A stretch of DNA of 41,357 nt from CAZRVH01 sp964603635 (GCA_964603635.1 CAZRVH010000011.1:1-41357), one strand, 5' to 3'. Positions 30,403 through 38,965 are shown, counted from the stretch's first letter. Made by a program: numbers and translations. The notes: generated from the sequence alone by a model not told the origin.

Positions 30403-30660
30403 TTAAAAATTATCGACCGTCGGTCCGTTTCCTCCCCCCGGAAACAGCCACAGGATGGGGCGCACGAAAATATCCTCGGTGCCCGTCATTGCCGCGATGC
30501 TCCAGAAGAAGATAAAAAGCGCGACGAGTACGACCAGGTTGTACGGTCCTCCCACGTAGCGCATCCAATCGGCATCACCGATCATGTCGCCGATATATTC
30601 GCGGAACTTTAAGAGGAAGAACGATCCCGCGATGCCGATGATGCCTAAAAAGAATTTCAT
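30403..30660 (-). CDS. Small two-TM membrane protein, 85 aa
   Basis: Unknown function. TM1 about 2-17 (KFFLGIIGIAGSFFLLKF), a short loop with Asp/Tyr (REYIGDMIGDADWMRYVGGPYN), TM2 about 42-60 (LVVLVALFIFFWSIAAMTG), and a Gly-rich C-terminus. It follows thioredoxin by 66 nt on the same strand. TATAGT lies 14 nt before the ATG. Such small membrane proteins are common in CPR genomes; the similarity to a particular family is not clear. Confidence 0.65.
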   Translation of the reverse strand: MKFFLGIIGIAGSFFLLKFREYIGDMIGDADWMRYVGGPYNLVVLVALFIFFWSIAAMTGTEDIFVRPILWLFPGGGNGPTVDNF

Positions 30661-30726
30661 CCGACTTCGCGATTACTATAGTGCCTGTGGCACAAAAGGG
30701 AAATAAAGACCGGGTTTGCACGTCGC

Positions 30727-31050
30727 TTATGCCGCGAGAACCGCGTCCATTTCCTTCTGCATCTCGCCCTTGGAACGGGCGCCGACGAATTGCGAGACGA
30801 CCTTGCCGTCCTTGTAGATGACGAAGGTCGGGATGCTCATGACGTTGTGTTTTCCCGGAGCTTCCATGTTCTCGTCCACGTTCATCTTCACGATGTTCAT
30901 CTTGCCTTCGTACTCCTTGGCCAGTTCTTCCATGGCAGGATTCATCGCCTTGCACGGGCCGCACCACGGAGCCCAAAAGTCGACTAAGACGGGCAGCGCC
31001 GATTTCACGACGTCGTTTTCGAAGGTAGAGTCAGTCACTTCGTGGGCCAT
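30727..31050 (-). CDS. trxA: Thioredoxin
   Basis: Dithiol-disulfide redox carrier, 107 aa. Active site WCGPC in VDFWAPWCGPCKAM (about 22-35), cis-Pro in SIPTFVIYKDGK (about 72-83), conserved Asp in VLVDFW. Length and order are those of Trx1. The start is ATG 31050 (MAHEVTDSTFEN); a longer frame from 31110 adds an unlikely hydrophobic stretch in an AT-rich repeat. No Shine-Dalgarno. The pgi gene lies 176 nt upstream across a repeat-like tract. Confidence 0.95.
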   Translation of the reverse strand: MAHEVTDSTFENDVVKSALPVLVDFWAPWCGPCKAMNPAMEELAKEYEGKMNIVKMNVDENMEAPGKHNVMSIPTFVIYKDGKVVSQFVGARSKGEMQKEMDAVLAA

Positions 31051-31104
31051 AGGAAAAATGAGGATTGAGTAAGTGGAAATAAGTATACGGAGTGTGACCG
31101 AAAA

Positions 31105-31226
31105 TGCCAATCATCAAATGCCAAATTCCAATACATATTCAAAGACTAAAAATCAAATATCCAGGCATTTGGAATTTTAAAATTCGCTCCTTCCTTGGTA
31201 CTTGGAATTTGATTCTTGGTTCTTCG
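31105..31226. repeat. AT-rich degenerate tract (CAAATGCCAAATTCC / GGAATTT units)
   Basis: Between trx and pgi the sequence is built from variants of CCAAATTCCAA on the left and CATTTGGAATTT, TTGGAATTTGATTC on the right, roughly inverted. It is AT-rich against the local background and holds no gene. Confidence 0.5.
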
Positions 31227-32510
31227 TCACTCCGGCCTTCCGTGCGTCAGTATTTCCTTCGCGATCGTCTTGCTCATTTCCACCCCCGGCTGCCCGTAGG
31301 GATCGATGCGGTAGAGCTTTCCGAGGAACACCACTTCCGCCATGAAACACAGGAAGATCTGTCCCAGGTGGTACTCGTCGATGCGCGTGACGCTCATGGT
31401 GACGTGGGCGCGCTTCACGCTCGTCAGGCCCCGTGCCGTGCCGTCCAAAAAGGCGTCCAGCACCTGTCCGAAGCTCTTGCCCGCGATGAAATCGAAGGGT
31501 GCGCCGATATCTTTCGGGATCGTCACGCGCGGTTTTTCGATTTCCTTGATGAACAGGTGCCAGCACTTCTTCGGCCCCTGCATCCATTGTTGCAGCAGCG
31601 AATGCTGGTCCTGCGTGCCGATGGCCGCGATGGGGAAGGGGTTCATCACTTCGTTCTTGCCCAGGCTTTCGGCCACCAACTGCTGGTTCCAGCGCGCCAG
31701 CGATTGCAGGCGGTTGCTGTAGGGCATGATGACGCGCATCAGGTAGCCGCGCTTCGTATCCAGAAGGAACTGCATGCCCGCCAGCAGGGCCGCGGGATTT
31801 TCCTCCAGGCTTTCGTTCCAGATCGACGCTTCCATGTCGCGCGCGCCTTCGATGAATGCGTCCAGGTCCCCGCCGAGAAGTGCCAGCGGCAGCAGGCCGA
31901 CCGGCGTGAAGATGCTGTAGCGCCCGCCGACCGCGGTCGGGATCGGCAGAATGTCGATGCCTTCGTCTTCGGCGAAATCATGCAAGGGGCCGGTCTCGGG
32001 ATCCGTGACGGCGATCGTGAAATCCTTCGCCCTGCTTCCGCGCACGCGCTTCATTTCCCTCCAGTAGTAGTGGAACGCCCCCATGGATTCCAACGTGTTT
32101 CCCGACTTGCTTACCACCACCAGCATCGTCGTTTTCCAGTCCAGGATGCGGCTGTAGAGTTCCAGCGTGGACGGATCGATGGTGTCGACGACGATGAACT
32201 CGGGCGTGTCCGGCGTCTCGAAGACTTCCTGGATGACGCGCGGGCCGAGTCCGCTGCCGCCGATGCCGATCCACAATACCGTTTGGATGCGCTCTGCCTT
32301 CATGCGTTTTGCCACGTCTTTGATACGCAGGACCATGGCGTCGTTGTACGGGTCCTGGAGCCACGCATGGGCGCCCTTTTGCGCCTCCCCCTGCACGTCC
32401 GCGATCACGCGGCGCATCGTCTGCGCCATCGCCAGGAATTCCTGGTCGGGGATGCCGGCGGACGGCGTGATGATCTTCGCGAGGCTGGCGGTGGGGTCGA
32501 TGTGTAACAC
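31227..32510 (-). CDS. pgi: Glucose-6-phosphate isomerase
   Basis: Interconverts glucose-6-P and fructose-6-P. 427 aa, the shorter bacterial type. SIS motifs WIGIGGSGLGPRVIQ (about 74-88), VVVSKSGNTLESMGAF (about 130-145), VGGRYSIFTPVGLLPLALLG (PGI signature 1, about 195-214) and DPYGQPGVEMSK at the C-terminus (signature 2). The start codon is GTG 32510, without Shine-Dalgarno, behind a CCTAA-rich leader like that of rplJ. ruvA ends 42 nt upstream on the same strand, so the two are probably co-transcribed. Confidence 0.95.
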   Translation of the reverse strand: MLHIDPTASLAKIITPSAGIPDQEFLAMAQTMRRVIADVQGEAQKGAHAWLQDPYNDAMVLRIKDVAKRMKAERIQTVLWIGIGGSGLGPRVIQEVFETPDTPEFIVVDTIDPSTLELYSRILDWKTTMLVVVSKSGNTLESMGAFHYYWREMKRVRGSRAKDFTIAVTDPETGPLHDFAEDEGIDILPIPTAVGGRYSIFTPVGLLPLALLGGDLDAFIEGARDMEASIWNESLEENPAALLAGMQFLLDTKRGYLMRVIMPYSNRLQSLARWNQQLVAESLGKNEVMNPFPIAAIGTQDQHSLLQQWMQGPKKCWHLFIKEIEKPRVTIPKDIGAPFDFIAGKSFGQVLDAFLDGTARGLTSVKRAHVTMSVTRIDEYHLGQIFLCFMAEVVFLGKLYRIDPYGQPGVEMSKTIAKEILTHGRPE

Positions 32511-32511
32511 G

Positions 32512-32536
32512 AGGGATAGGGTTAGGATTAGGAGAG
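32512..32536. repeat. TTAGG-repeat (telomere-like) leader before pgi
   Basis: + strand AGGGATAGGGTTAGGATTAG: degenerate copies of GGGTTA / GGATTA ending right at the pgi start codon. Similar tracts lie at 143-160 and 14348-14373. Confidence 0.6.
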
Positions 32537-32552
32537 GTATTCTTTCTTTTTC

Positions 32553-33131
32553 TTATAAATTCCGCAATGCCGCGGTGACGCGGGCTTCGGTGGTGGGAAG
32601 GTCCTTCGGCAGACCCTTGAGGACCTTCAGGATATCCTGCGTCGCGTAGCCGAGCTGCACAAGCGCCTCGATGGTATCTCGGTCATACGCGGCTCCCATG
32701 GGTTGCGTGTCCTTGGCCGTAAACAGGGACGGCGCCTTGTCGACGAGCGACTTCAACTCCACCAAGAGTTTCTCGGCCGTCTTGCCACCCACTCCCTTCA
32801 CGCTTCTCAGGATTCCCGGATCGTTTTCGTTCACGGCTTGCAGCAGCAGATTGCGCGGCACCGCGCATAGCTCCATGCCCATCTTGGGGCCCACGCCGGA
32901 CATGCCGATGCAGTGCTCGAAGAGCAGGCGGGTCTCCGCGTCCGCGAATCCGTAGAGTTCCAACCGGTCTTCCCTGACATAGGTGGAAATCCACAGCATG
33001 GTGTCGACTCCGTCGACGAGTTCGTCCCAGGTATTGGTCGGGATGGTGACGCGATAGCCCACCCCGTGCACGTCCAAGGAACATTCGCCTGGCATGCCTT
33101 TGGTGACGGTTCCGCGGAGGTGCGCGATCAT
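32553..33131 (-). CDS. ruvA: Holliday junction DNA helicase subunit RuvA
   Basis: Tetrameric junction-binding protein that loads RuvB. 192 aa: MIAHLRGTV OB-fold start (1-63), two helix-hairpin-helix motifs (FEHCIGMSGVGPKMGMELC and LRSVKGVGGKTAEKLLVEL, about 65-135), acidic-pin region, and the C-terminal domain III (ALVQLGYATQDILKVL). The start is ATG 33131, typical for the family; the annotated frame would add MLRD. TATGCT lies 7 nt before the ATG. ruvB and ruvC are not adjacent. Confidence 0.95.
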   Translation of the reverse strand: MIAHLRGTVTKGMPGECSLDVHGVGYRVTIPTNTWDELVDGVDTMLWISTYVREDRLELYGFADAETRLLFEHCIGMSGVGPKMGMELCAVPRNLLLQAVNENDPGILRSVKGVGGKTAEKLLVELKSLVDKAPSLFTAKDTQPMGAAYDRDTIEALVQLGYATQDILKVLKGLPKDLPTTEARVTAALRNL

Positions 33132-33210
33132 GTCCCGGAGCATACCAAACTACGGCGGATTGTCTTGTATGTAAACGTAGGATTCCGAGTTGTTTTATGC
33201 ACAGGATGGC

Positions 33211-33239
33211 TTTCAAATTTTTCACGAATGTGGTATAAT
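33211..33239 (+). promoter_or_regulatory. Promoter of the M23 peptidase gene
   Basis: TTTCAA (33211-33216), 17-nt spacer, TATAAT (33234-33239), ATG 11 nt beyond. Predicted leader of about 5 nt. Confidence 0.65.
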
Positions 33240-33250
33240 ATTTTCGAAAC

Positions 33251-34492
33251 ATGCAGACACACAAAAAGATCTTCCTCGCCCTGTTCGCATTCGCGATGCT
33301 CATGCCTTTGGCCAGGCAACTGCCCGCCGCCGTTTCGTTTCTCGAACGCGATGCCGTGAAGGAGGATCTGAACTCCGCGATCAACGACGCGGTGGGCGAT
33401 TACAAGAGGCGCAGCAGCCTTGTGTCCATGACTACGAAGGGGGAAAAGGCGAAAGAGGCGATGGAAAAGAAGATCGCGTCCCTTGAAGTGGAAAAGCGCC
33501 GCCAGCGTATCCGCATCGTGGCGCTCCGGCGCGTGTCGGACCAAGTGCGGAAAAAATATGCATTGTCATTTACCGGTGCCACCGCCCTTGGCGCCATCCT
33601 GCGTCGCGAGGAAACGGTTTTGGCGCGATTGACCAAGGAGCACTTCAGGATCGTGGCAGAGGACAAATTGCAAAGCGCGGGAAAGGTGATCTTGGAAGCC
33701 ATGAGGGGACGCATCGACAAAGGATCTTCGCAGATTTCCCTGAGACGGAGGATGGGCTCCCAGATGCTCTATATCAAAGATTTGAATGCCGCATACCGCG
33801 CAATGGCCGAAGAAGAGGCGCTGCTGGCGAAGCGCGATCAAACGATCGCGACCTATGCCGTCGCAATGCAGGAATATAACAAGGCGGAGCGCCTCGTCGC
33901 GGTGAGTGAACAAGAATTGGAAGAGATCAAGACGATCATGAGGGAGGTCCACGGGGAAGTGCTGCGCCTACAAGGCGAGCTTGCCCGCATCGACGAGATG
34001 CTGAGGGTCCGTGCCCAGCGCGAACTCATCAAAAAAGGCCTCCTCGATCGCGAGGATATCGCACGCCATGCGGCAGCCGATATGACGCCTTCGTTCTCGT
34101 GGCCCGTGTACGGCCCGGTGTCCGCCGGATTCATGAATGCTTCCTACAAGAAGCACTTCGGCGTGAACCACTTCGGGACCGATATCGTGGTGGGCCAGGC
34201 GACCCCGGTCGCGGCCGCCGCGGACGGCATCGTGTTCCTCGCCCGCGACGGCGGGAAAACGGGATATTCCTACCTGCTCATCGGACACCGCGGGGGATAC
34301 GCGACGCTCTACGGGCACCTCTCGGAATTCCTTGTCGCACCGGGGCAGACCGTGTCGAAGGGGGACATCGTCGCGCTTTCGGGCGGACAGCCCGGCACGC
34401 ATGGCGCCGGTCCCATGACCACCGCGGCGCACCTGCATTTCGAGGTCATTAAGGACGGAACCAACGTCAATCCCCAGTCGGTGTTGCCGTAA
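33251..34492 (+). CDS. M23-family peptidoglycan peptidase / murein hydrolase activator
   Basis: 413 aa. N-terminal signal/anchor (about 6-25), long coiled-coil region (about 45-270, many Glu/Lys/Arg heptads), then a C-terminal LytM/M23 domain (about 285-410): HFGVNHFGTDIVVG (first zinc ligands H..D), YATLYGHLSEF, and HLHFEV with catalytic H-x-H. EnvC/NlpD-type architecture with intact zinc ligands, so it may be an active endopeptidase. It would act at the cell wall in division or growth. The downstream transposase gene converges, 5 nt away. Confidence 0.9.
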   Translation: MQTHKKIFLALFAFAMLMPLARQLPAAVSFLERDAVKEDLNSAINDAVGDYKRRSSLVSMTTKGEKAKEAMEKKIASLEVEKRRQRIRIVALRRVSDQVRKKYALSFTGATALGAILRREETVLARLTKEHFRIVAEDKLQSAGKVILEAMRGRIDKGSSQISLRRRMGSQMLYIKDLNAAYRAMAEEEALLAKRDQTIATYAVAMQEYNKAERLVAVSEQELEEIKTIMREVHGEVLRLQGELARIDEMLRVRAQRELIKKGLLDREDIARHAAADMTPSFSWPVYGPVSAGFMNASYKKHFGVNHFGTDIVVGQATPVAAAADGIVFLARDGGKTGYSYLLIGHRGGYATLYGHLSEFLVAPGQTVSKGDIVALSGGQPGTHGAGPMTTAAHLHFEVIKDGTNVNPQSVLP

Positions 34493-34497
34493 GGGAA

Positions 34498-35121
34498 TCA
34501 GATACATAGATCGTCCTTTTTCCAGTTTTGTGGATTTCGTATGATGTATGCATAGATCCGAGCATATTCATCGTGATCGCGTATGATTCGTTCGTAATAA
34601 TTCCGTTGCCATGCGAATGCAGGATCGAACGTGCGAATGCGTTTGGTGCAGGCGGATTTGAACGATCTGATGATCGTGCCGAATGATCCAGGCATCGGTC
34701 CGGTTAATTGCCCCGTCGTAGGGGCGTTGCATGCAACGCCCGTACGGATGCCATTATCAGGATCGTATGCAACGCCCGTACGGATGCCATTATCAGGATC
34801 GTATGCAACGCCCGTACGGATGCCATTATCAGGATCGTATGCAACGCCCCTACGTATCGGATCATCCATATATAAAATCCCATGAATGTGATTTGGCATT
34901 ACGACAAAAATATCGCATTCGATGCCCGGAAAATGACGTGGAATTTCCTGCCAATATTGCGCCACCACGCATCCGATATCCGATAGTCCCATGATGCCGT
35001 TTCGGATGTCGCCCAGCGTGCATCGCCTGTTTTTGGTGCAAATCGTCACGAAATACCTGCCGCCGTTGCGGTAATCAAATCCCTGTAAACGGATGGAACG
35101 TCTGTTGCCGTGATCATGCAT
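34498..35121 (-). CDS. REP-associated tyrosine transposase (RAYT, Y1_Tnp)
   Basis: HUH single-strand transposase of the IS200/IS605-related domesticated type, linked to REP palindromes. 207 aa: GNRRSIRLQGFDYRNGGRYFVTICTKNR, then MPNHIHGI (HUH metal pair), then YYERIIRDHDEYARIYAYIIRNPQNW with the nucleophile Tyr. Start: ATG 35121; GTG 35148 is an alternative. Odd: about 45 residues between the HUH and Tyr parts are three perfect repeats of a 12-aa unit (GVAYDPDNGIRT), caused by a 36-bp DNA repeat. The gene overlaps the end of rsmI by 8 nt. No flanking target duplication was seen, so it is probably a stable resident gene. Confidence 0.88.
   Translation of the reverse strand: MHDHGNRRSIRLQGFDYRNGGRYFVTICTKNRRCTLGDIRNGIMGLSDIGCVVAQYWQEIPRHFPGIECDIFVVMPNHIHGILYMDDPIRRGVAYDPDNGIRTGVAYDPDNGIRTGVAYDPDNGIRTGVACNAPTTGQLTGPMPGSFGTIIRSFKSACTKRIRTFDPAFAWQRNYYERIIRDHDEYARIYAYIIRNPQNWKKDDLCI
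34722..34741. repeat. REP-like palindrome inside the RAYT gene
   Basis: GGGCGTTGCATGCAACGCCC, 20-bp perfect palindrome beginning the tandem repeats; 18 of 20 positions match the palindrome between secF and tig (19212-19231). Confidence 0.75.
34731..34850. repeat. 36-bp tandem repeat, three perfect copies plus a partial one
   Basis: Copies start at 34731, 34767 and 34803, with a partial copy from 34839. The unit begins ATGCAACGCCCGTACGGATG. Each copy encodes 12 codons in frame on the minus strand, inside the transposase domain. There are no spacers, so this is not a CRISPR. Confidence 0.9.
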
Positions 35122-35809
35122 CGTCCTGATTCTTTTCCCTATACGCACCCACGACCACGACGAATTCGCCTTTTTTCATCAATTGCCCCGCGATTTCCGC
35201 AAGCTTTCCAGCCGTTGTCTGTACTACGGTTTCATGGATCTTCGTCAGTTCGCGGGCGATCACCACCGGGCGGTCAGGTTGCGAGGCGAGTGCTTCGGCC
35301 AGTTCGTTCAATGTCTTTTCGATGCGATGGACGGATTCGTAGAACACGATCGTCTCCTCGGTTTCCGTAAAGCTCGCGAGCAGTCGCTTGCGGCCTTTCT
35401 TCATCGGCAGGAAGCCCAGGTAGACGAAGTGGTTGATGGGCAGTCCGCTGACACTGAGCGCGGAGAGGAAGGCGGACGCGCCGGGGATCACTTCCATCAT
35501 GATGCCGTGTTCGCGGCATTTGGAGACGAGCGCGTAGCCCGGATCGCTGATGCCGGGCGTTCCCGCATCGCTTACGAGGGCAAGGTGTTCGCCGGCCAGC
35601 AGCCGGGCGATAACGTTGTCGAGGATCTTGGGATTCGAGTACCCGTGCATCGCGATCAGTTCCTTCTTGGGGATATTCAGTTGATGGAGAAGGCCGCCGG
35701 TGACGCGCGTGTCCTCGCATACGATGCCCGTCGCATTCGTCAGCGTATCGATCGCGCGCAGTGTGATGTCCTTCAGGTTGCCGATGGGGGTGGCTACGAT
35801 CGATAGCAT
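35114..35809 (-). CDS. rsmI: 16S rRNA (cytidine-2'-O-)-methyltransferase RsmI
   Basis: Methylates C1402 of 16S rRNA (2'-O) with SAM. 231 aa: VATPIGNLKDITLRA at the N-terminus, CEDTRVTGGLL, LVSDAGTPGISDPG (family signature, about 82-95), VIPGASAFLSALSVSGLP, and VFYESVHRI. Start ATG 35809 with TAGGCT 7 nt upstream; a longer frame up to 35956 is not needed. It overlaps the RAYT transposase downstream by 8 nt. Confidence 0.95.
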   Translation of the reverse strand: MLSIVATPIGNLKDITLRAIDTLTNATGIVCEDTRVTGGLLHQLNIPKKELIAMHGYSNPKILDNVIARLLAGEHLALVSDAGTPGISDPGYALVSKCREHGIMMEVIPGASAFLSALSVSGLPINHFVYLGFLPMKKGRKRLLASFTETEETIVFYESVHRIEKTLNELAEALASQPDRPVVIARELTKIHETVVQTTAGKLAEIAGQLMKKGEFVVVVGAYREKNQDDA

Positions 35810-36098
35810 GGAGTCCAGCCTACAGTAGCATATTTTCGCTTCTGACGATTGCGGCGACGGGGCTCTCCCGCGCCAGGAGTCCGTTTTCCTATGGATGGCA
35901 TCCCTGTCGGCCATCGCCCCCGATTTCCGGCCGTCACACGCTTTCTCGTCCGTCATCGCGGAGGATTGCGCGATAATGGAAGATGTAATGCAACAACACT
36001 CGTTTCATGCAAGTGATGGAGCTCCATTTTTGTTCAAAACCCTTCCATCCGATGCGGAAATCGCTATCATCCTCCCGCAAGATTTTCCTCCTTTTTCT

Positions 36099-38729
36099 AT
36101 GTCCGCGAAAGATTCCGCACCATCTCCCGATCAGCAGCCGCTTATGGGCGGAGACGGGGAAATGCTTTCCAGCGCAGGCCGCATCAGGCCCCGCGCGATC
36201 GTGCAGGAAATGGAGGAGAGTTACCTGGACTACGCGATGAGCGTCATCGTTGCCCGCGCCCTTCCCGACGCCCGCGACGGTCTCAAGCCCGTGCACCGCC
36301 GCATCCTGTACTCCATGAACGAACTCGGGCTCCGCTCCGCCGCCAAGTTCCGCAAGTCGGCGCTCGTGGTGGGAGACGTGCTTGGAAAGTACCACCCGCA
36401 CGGCGACAGCCCGGTGTACGAGGCGATGGTCCGTATGGCGCAGGGCTTCTCCATGCGTTACCCGCTGATCCACGGACAGGGAAACTTCGGATCGATTGAC
36501 GGGGACGGCGCGGCCGCCATGCGTTACACCGAGGCGAAGATGGCGAAGATCACCGATGAAATCCTCCAGGATATCGACAAAAACACCGTCGATTTCAACC
36601 CGAACTACGACGCCAGCCGCAAGGAACCGGGCGTGCTTCCGTCCAAGATCCCGAACCTCCTTCTCAATGGATCGGTCGGTATCGCCGTCGGTATGGCCAC
36701 GAATATTCCGCCGCACAACCTGAACGAAGTGGTGAACGCGACGATGCATCTTTTGGAAAACGACGACGCGACGGTCGAGGATCTTTTGAAGTTCATCCAG
36801 GGTCCGGACTTCCCGACGGGAGGCATCGTGTACGACAAGGAAGTCATCCGCCAGGCGTACCTCACGGGACGCGGCTCGCTGATGGTCCGCGGCAAGGCGG
36901 AGATCGAGGAGACGACGGGAGGCCGCTACCACATCCGCATCTCCGAGATCCCGTACCAGGTGAACAAGACGACGCTCATCGAGAAGATGGCCGATCTCGT
37001 GAACGAGAAGGTCATCATCGGAATCTCGGACATCCGCGACGAAACCGACCGCGAGGGCATCCGCATCATCATCGAAATGAAAAAGGATGCGTATCCGCAG
37101 AAGATCCTGAACCAGCTCTACAAGCACACCGAGCTCCAGAGCAGCTTCGGGTACAACATGATCGCGCTTGCCGACGGCATCCAGCCGAGGCTCATGAACC
37201 TGCAGGAAATGCTCCAGGTCTTCATCGATCATCGCCGCGTCGTCATCACCCGCCGCGTGACGTTCGACCGAGACCGCGCGAAGGAGCGTGCGCACATCCT
37301 CGAAGGCCTCTCCATCGCCCTTGATAACATCGATGAAGTGGTCGCCACGATCCGCAAGTCCGAGACGAAGGAGATCGCCCAGGAGCAGCTCATCAAGAAG
37401 TTCAAGCTCTCCGAGATCCAGGCCAAGGCCATCCTCGACATGCGCCTCCAGACCCTCGCGGGACTCGAGCGCAAGAAGATCGAGGATGAACTGAAGGAGA
37501 AGAAGGCGTTCATCGCCGAGTGCGAGGCGATCCTGAAGGACAAGAAGCGCATCGACCAGATCATGAAAGACGAGCTCGCCGATATCAAAAAGTCCTACGG
37601 GGACGAACGCCGCACGGCCATCGTCACCACGGCCGCCGGGGAATTCTCCGCGAAAGACACCATCCCGAACGCGCCGATGATCGTCACGCTGACGAGATCC
37701 GGCTACGTGAAGCGCAACTCGCCGCTGCAGTTCCGCGCGCAGAATCGCGGAGGCAAGGGTATCAAGGGCGCCGACGTCAAAGATGATGACGAAGTGCTGT
37801 CCATCCTGCACGTCATGAACCACGACGACCTGCTGTTCTTCACGAATACGGGACGCGTGTTCCAGATGCCGGCGTACGAGCTGCCCCAGGCGGGCCGCAT
37901 CGCGCGCGGGCAGGCGATCGTGAACCTGCTCCAGCTGAAGCCCGAGGAACGCATCACCGCGATCCTGAAGGCCGACCTCAGCCAGGCGAGCTTCCTCTTC
38001 ATGATCACCGACCAGGGAACCGTGAAGCGCACCGAAGTCGCGGAGTTCGATAACATCCGCCGCTCGGGACTGATCGCCCAAAAGATGCCGGACGGGGAGG
38101 AATTGAAGTGGGTGCTTGCGACGACCGGTAAGAACGAAATCCTCATCGTCTCCAAGAAAGGAAAGGCCATCCGCTTCCCGGAAGAGGACGTGCGCACGAT
38201 GGGCCGCGCAGCCGCGGGTGTCATCGGTATCCGTTTGGATGATAATGATCGCGTCGTCGAGGCAGGAGTGATCCGCGACGCGTCGAAGAGCAGCTTGATG
38301 GTGGTGATGGAGAACGGACTCGGCAAGATGAGCCCCGTCACGGAATACCGCTTCCAGGGACGCGGAGGCAGCGGGGTGAAAGCCGCCCAGCTTACCGCGA
38401 AGACCGGCGACATCATCGGAGCCGTGGTCCTGGAGGAAGGTGCCCAGGGCGACCTGCTCTGCATCTCCCGCGAAGGCCAGACCATCCGCATGTCGCTCTC
38501 CGATATCCCGAGCCGCGGACGCGCAACGCAGGGCGTGATCGTGATGCGCCTGGATCCGCCCGACAAGGTAGCCACCATGAGCGTCGTGATGTTCGACAAG
38601 GATGCCGAAGAAGCCATCCTGGCCGCTGCCGCCGAGGAGCGCGAAGGGGAGACGGAGCAGCTGTTCGAAGAAGCCGAACTCATCGAAAAGGCCGCCAAGA
38701 AAAGCAAGAGAAAAGCGGCAAAATCATGA
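36099..38729 (+). CDS. gyrA: DNA gyrase subunit A
   Basis: Cleaves and religates DNA for negative supercoiling. 876 aa from ATG 36099. IVQEMEESYLDYAMSVIVARALPDARDGLKPVHRRILYSM is the N-terminal winged-helix region; the QRDR reads HPHGDSPVYEAM (no resistance-type change evident at the Ser; Pro follows it); AAAMRYTEAKM holds the catalytic Tyr. The C-terminal beta-pinwheel carries a GyrA box, QNRGGKG (usual QRRGGKG), and ends with an acidic then Lys-rich tail. The frame is open for 68 more codons upstream; ATG 36099 or 36144 is likelier because the family starts near IRPRAIVQE. Start is uncertain. Confidence 0.95.
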   Translation: MSAKDSAPSPDQQPLMGGDGEMLSSAGRIRPRAIVQEMEESYLDYAMSVIVARALPDARDGLKPVHRRILYSMNELGLRSAAKFRKSALVVGDVLGKYHPHGDSPVYEAMVRMAQGFSMRYPLIHGQGNFGSIDGDGAAAMRYTEAKMAKITDEILQDIDKNTVDFNPNYDASRKEPGVLPSKIPNLLLNGSVGIAVGMATNIPPHNLNEVVNATMHLLENDDATVEDLLKFIQGPDFPTGGIVYDKEVIRQAYLTGRGSLMVRGKAEIEETTGGRYHIRISEIPYQVNKTTLIEKMADLVNEKVIIGISDIRDETDREGIRIIIEMKKDAYPQKILNQLYKHTELQSSFGYNMIALADGIQPRLMNLQEMLQVFIDHRRVVITRRVTFDRDRAKERAHILEGLSIALDNIDEVVATIRKSETKEIAQEQLIKKFKLSEIQAKAILDMRLQTLAGLERKKIEDELKEKKAFIAECEAILKDKKRIDQIMKDELADIKKSYGDERRTAIVTTAAGEFSAKDTIPNAPMIVTLTRSGYVKRNSPLQFRAQNRGGKGIKGADVKDDDEVLSILHVMNHDDLLFFTNTGRVFQMPAYELPQAGRIARGQAIVNLLQLKPEERITAILKADLSQASFLFMITDQGTVKRTEVAEFDNIRRSGLIAQKMPDGEELKWVLATTGKNEILIVSKKGKAIRFPEEDVRTMGRAAAGVIGIRLDDNDRVVEAGVIRDASKSSLMVVMENGLGKMSPVTEYRFQGRGGSGVKAAQLTAKTGDIIGAVVLEEGAQGDLLCISREGQTIRMSLSDIPSRGRATQGVIVMRLDPPDKVATMSVVMFDKDAEEAILAAAAEEREGETEQLFEEAELIEKAAKKSKRKAAKS

Positions 38730-38765
38730 TGGTTCGACGGGCTCGCCATGACATGATTTTGCCGC
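38715..38765. repeat. 14-bp inverted repeat overlapping the gyrA stop
   Basis: GCGGCAAAATCATG (38715-38728) and CATGATTTTGCCGC (38752-38765) enclose GGTTCGACGGGCTCGCCATG, a REP-like unit of the family at 17858-17878. There is no U-tract. The last five gyrA codons are thus present again in inverted form downstream. Confidence 0.7.
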
Positions 38766-38769
38766 ATCC

Positions 38770-38930
38770 CCCTGTCATGCCGAGCTTGCCGAGGCAAAGA
38801 AGAAGGCGACGAAGGAGGTGAAGTAGGAGGGAGCGGGTGCAGCTTGGCAAGCTTGAAAGGGGTTTGAATCCTGTATCCTCGCCAAGCTTTGCAAGCTTTT
38901 CACACTCGAATTCCAGCCCAAATCCTCCTT
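38770..38930. other. Intergenic repeat-rich stretch between gyrA and rpmE
   Basis: Contains CTGTCATGCCGAGCTTGCCG (about 38772 onward), another scattered TTCGAC/GCTTG-family palindrome, and GCTTGGC / GCCAAGC arms (about 38843 and 38882). No ORF or tRNA was found. Confidence 0.5.
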
Positions 38931-38956
38931 GCACCCCGTCAATTTTTCATTACAAT
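38929..38956 (+). promoter_or_regulatory. rpmE promoter
   Basis: TTGCAC (38929-38934), 16-nt spacer, TACAAT (38951-38956), ATG 9 nt later. Nearly leaderless. Confidence 0.65.
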
Positions 38957-38965
38957 CCTCGCACT

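Noticed and set aside
34731..34850. CRISPR-like direct repeats
   Set aside because: The 36-bp units are contiguous without spacers and lie in frame inside the RAYT transposase gene.
35895..36098. 68-codon N-terminal extension of gyrA
   Set aside because: Open frame, but the family begins close to the conserved IRPRAIVQE; the extension is not gyrase-like and overlaps the probable divergent rsmI promoter region.
35934..38081. Long antisense open frame opposite gyrA (715 codons)
   Set aside because: Shadow of GC3-rich gyrA; composition (Asp/Val/Leu/His-rich) is typical of reverse-frame artefacts.
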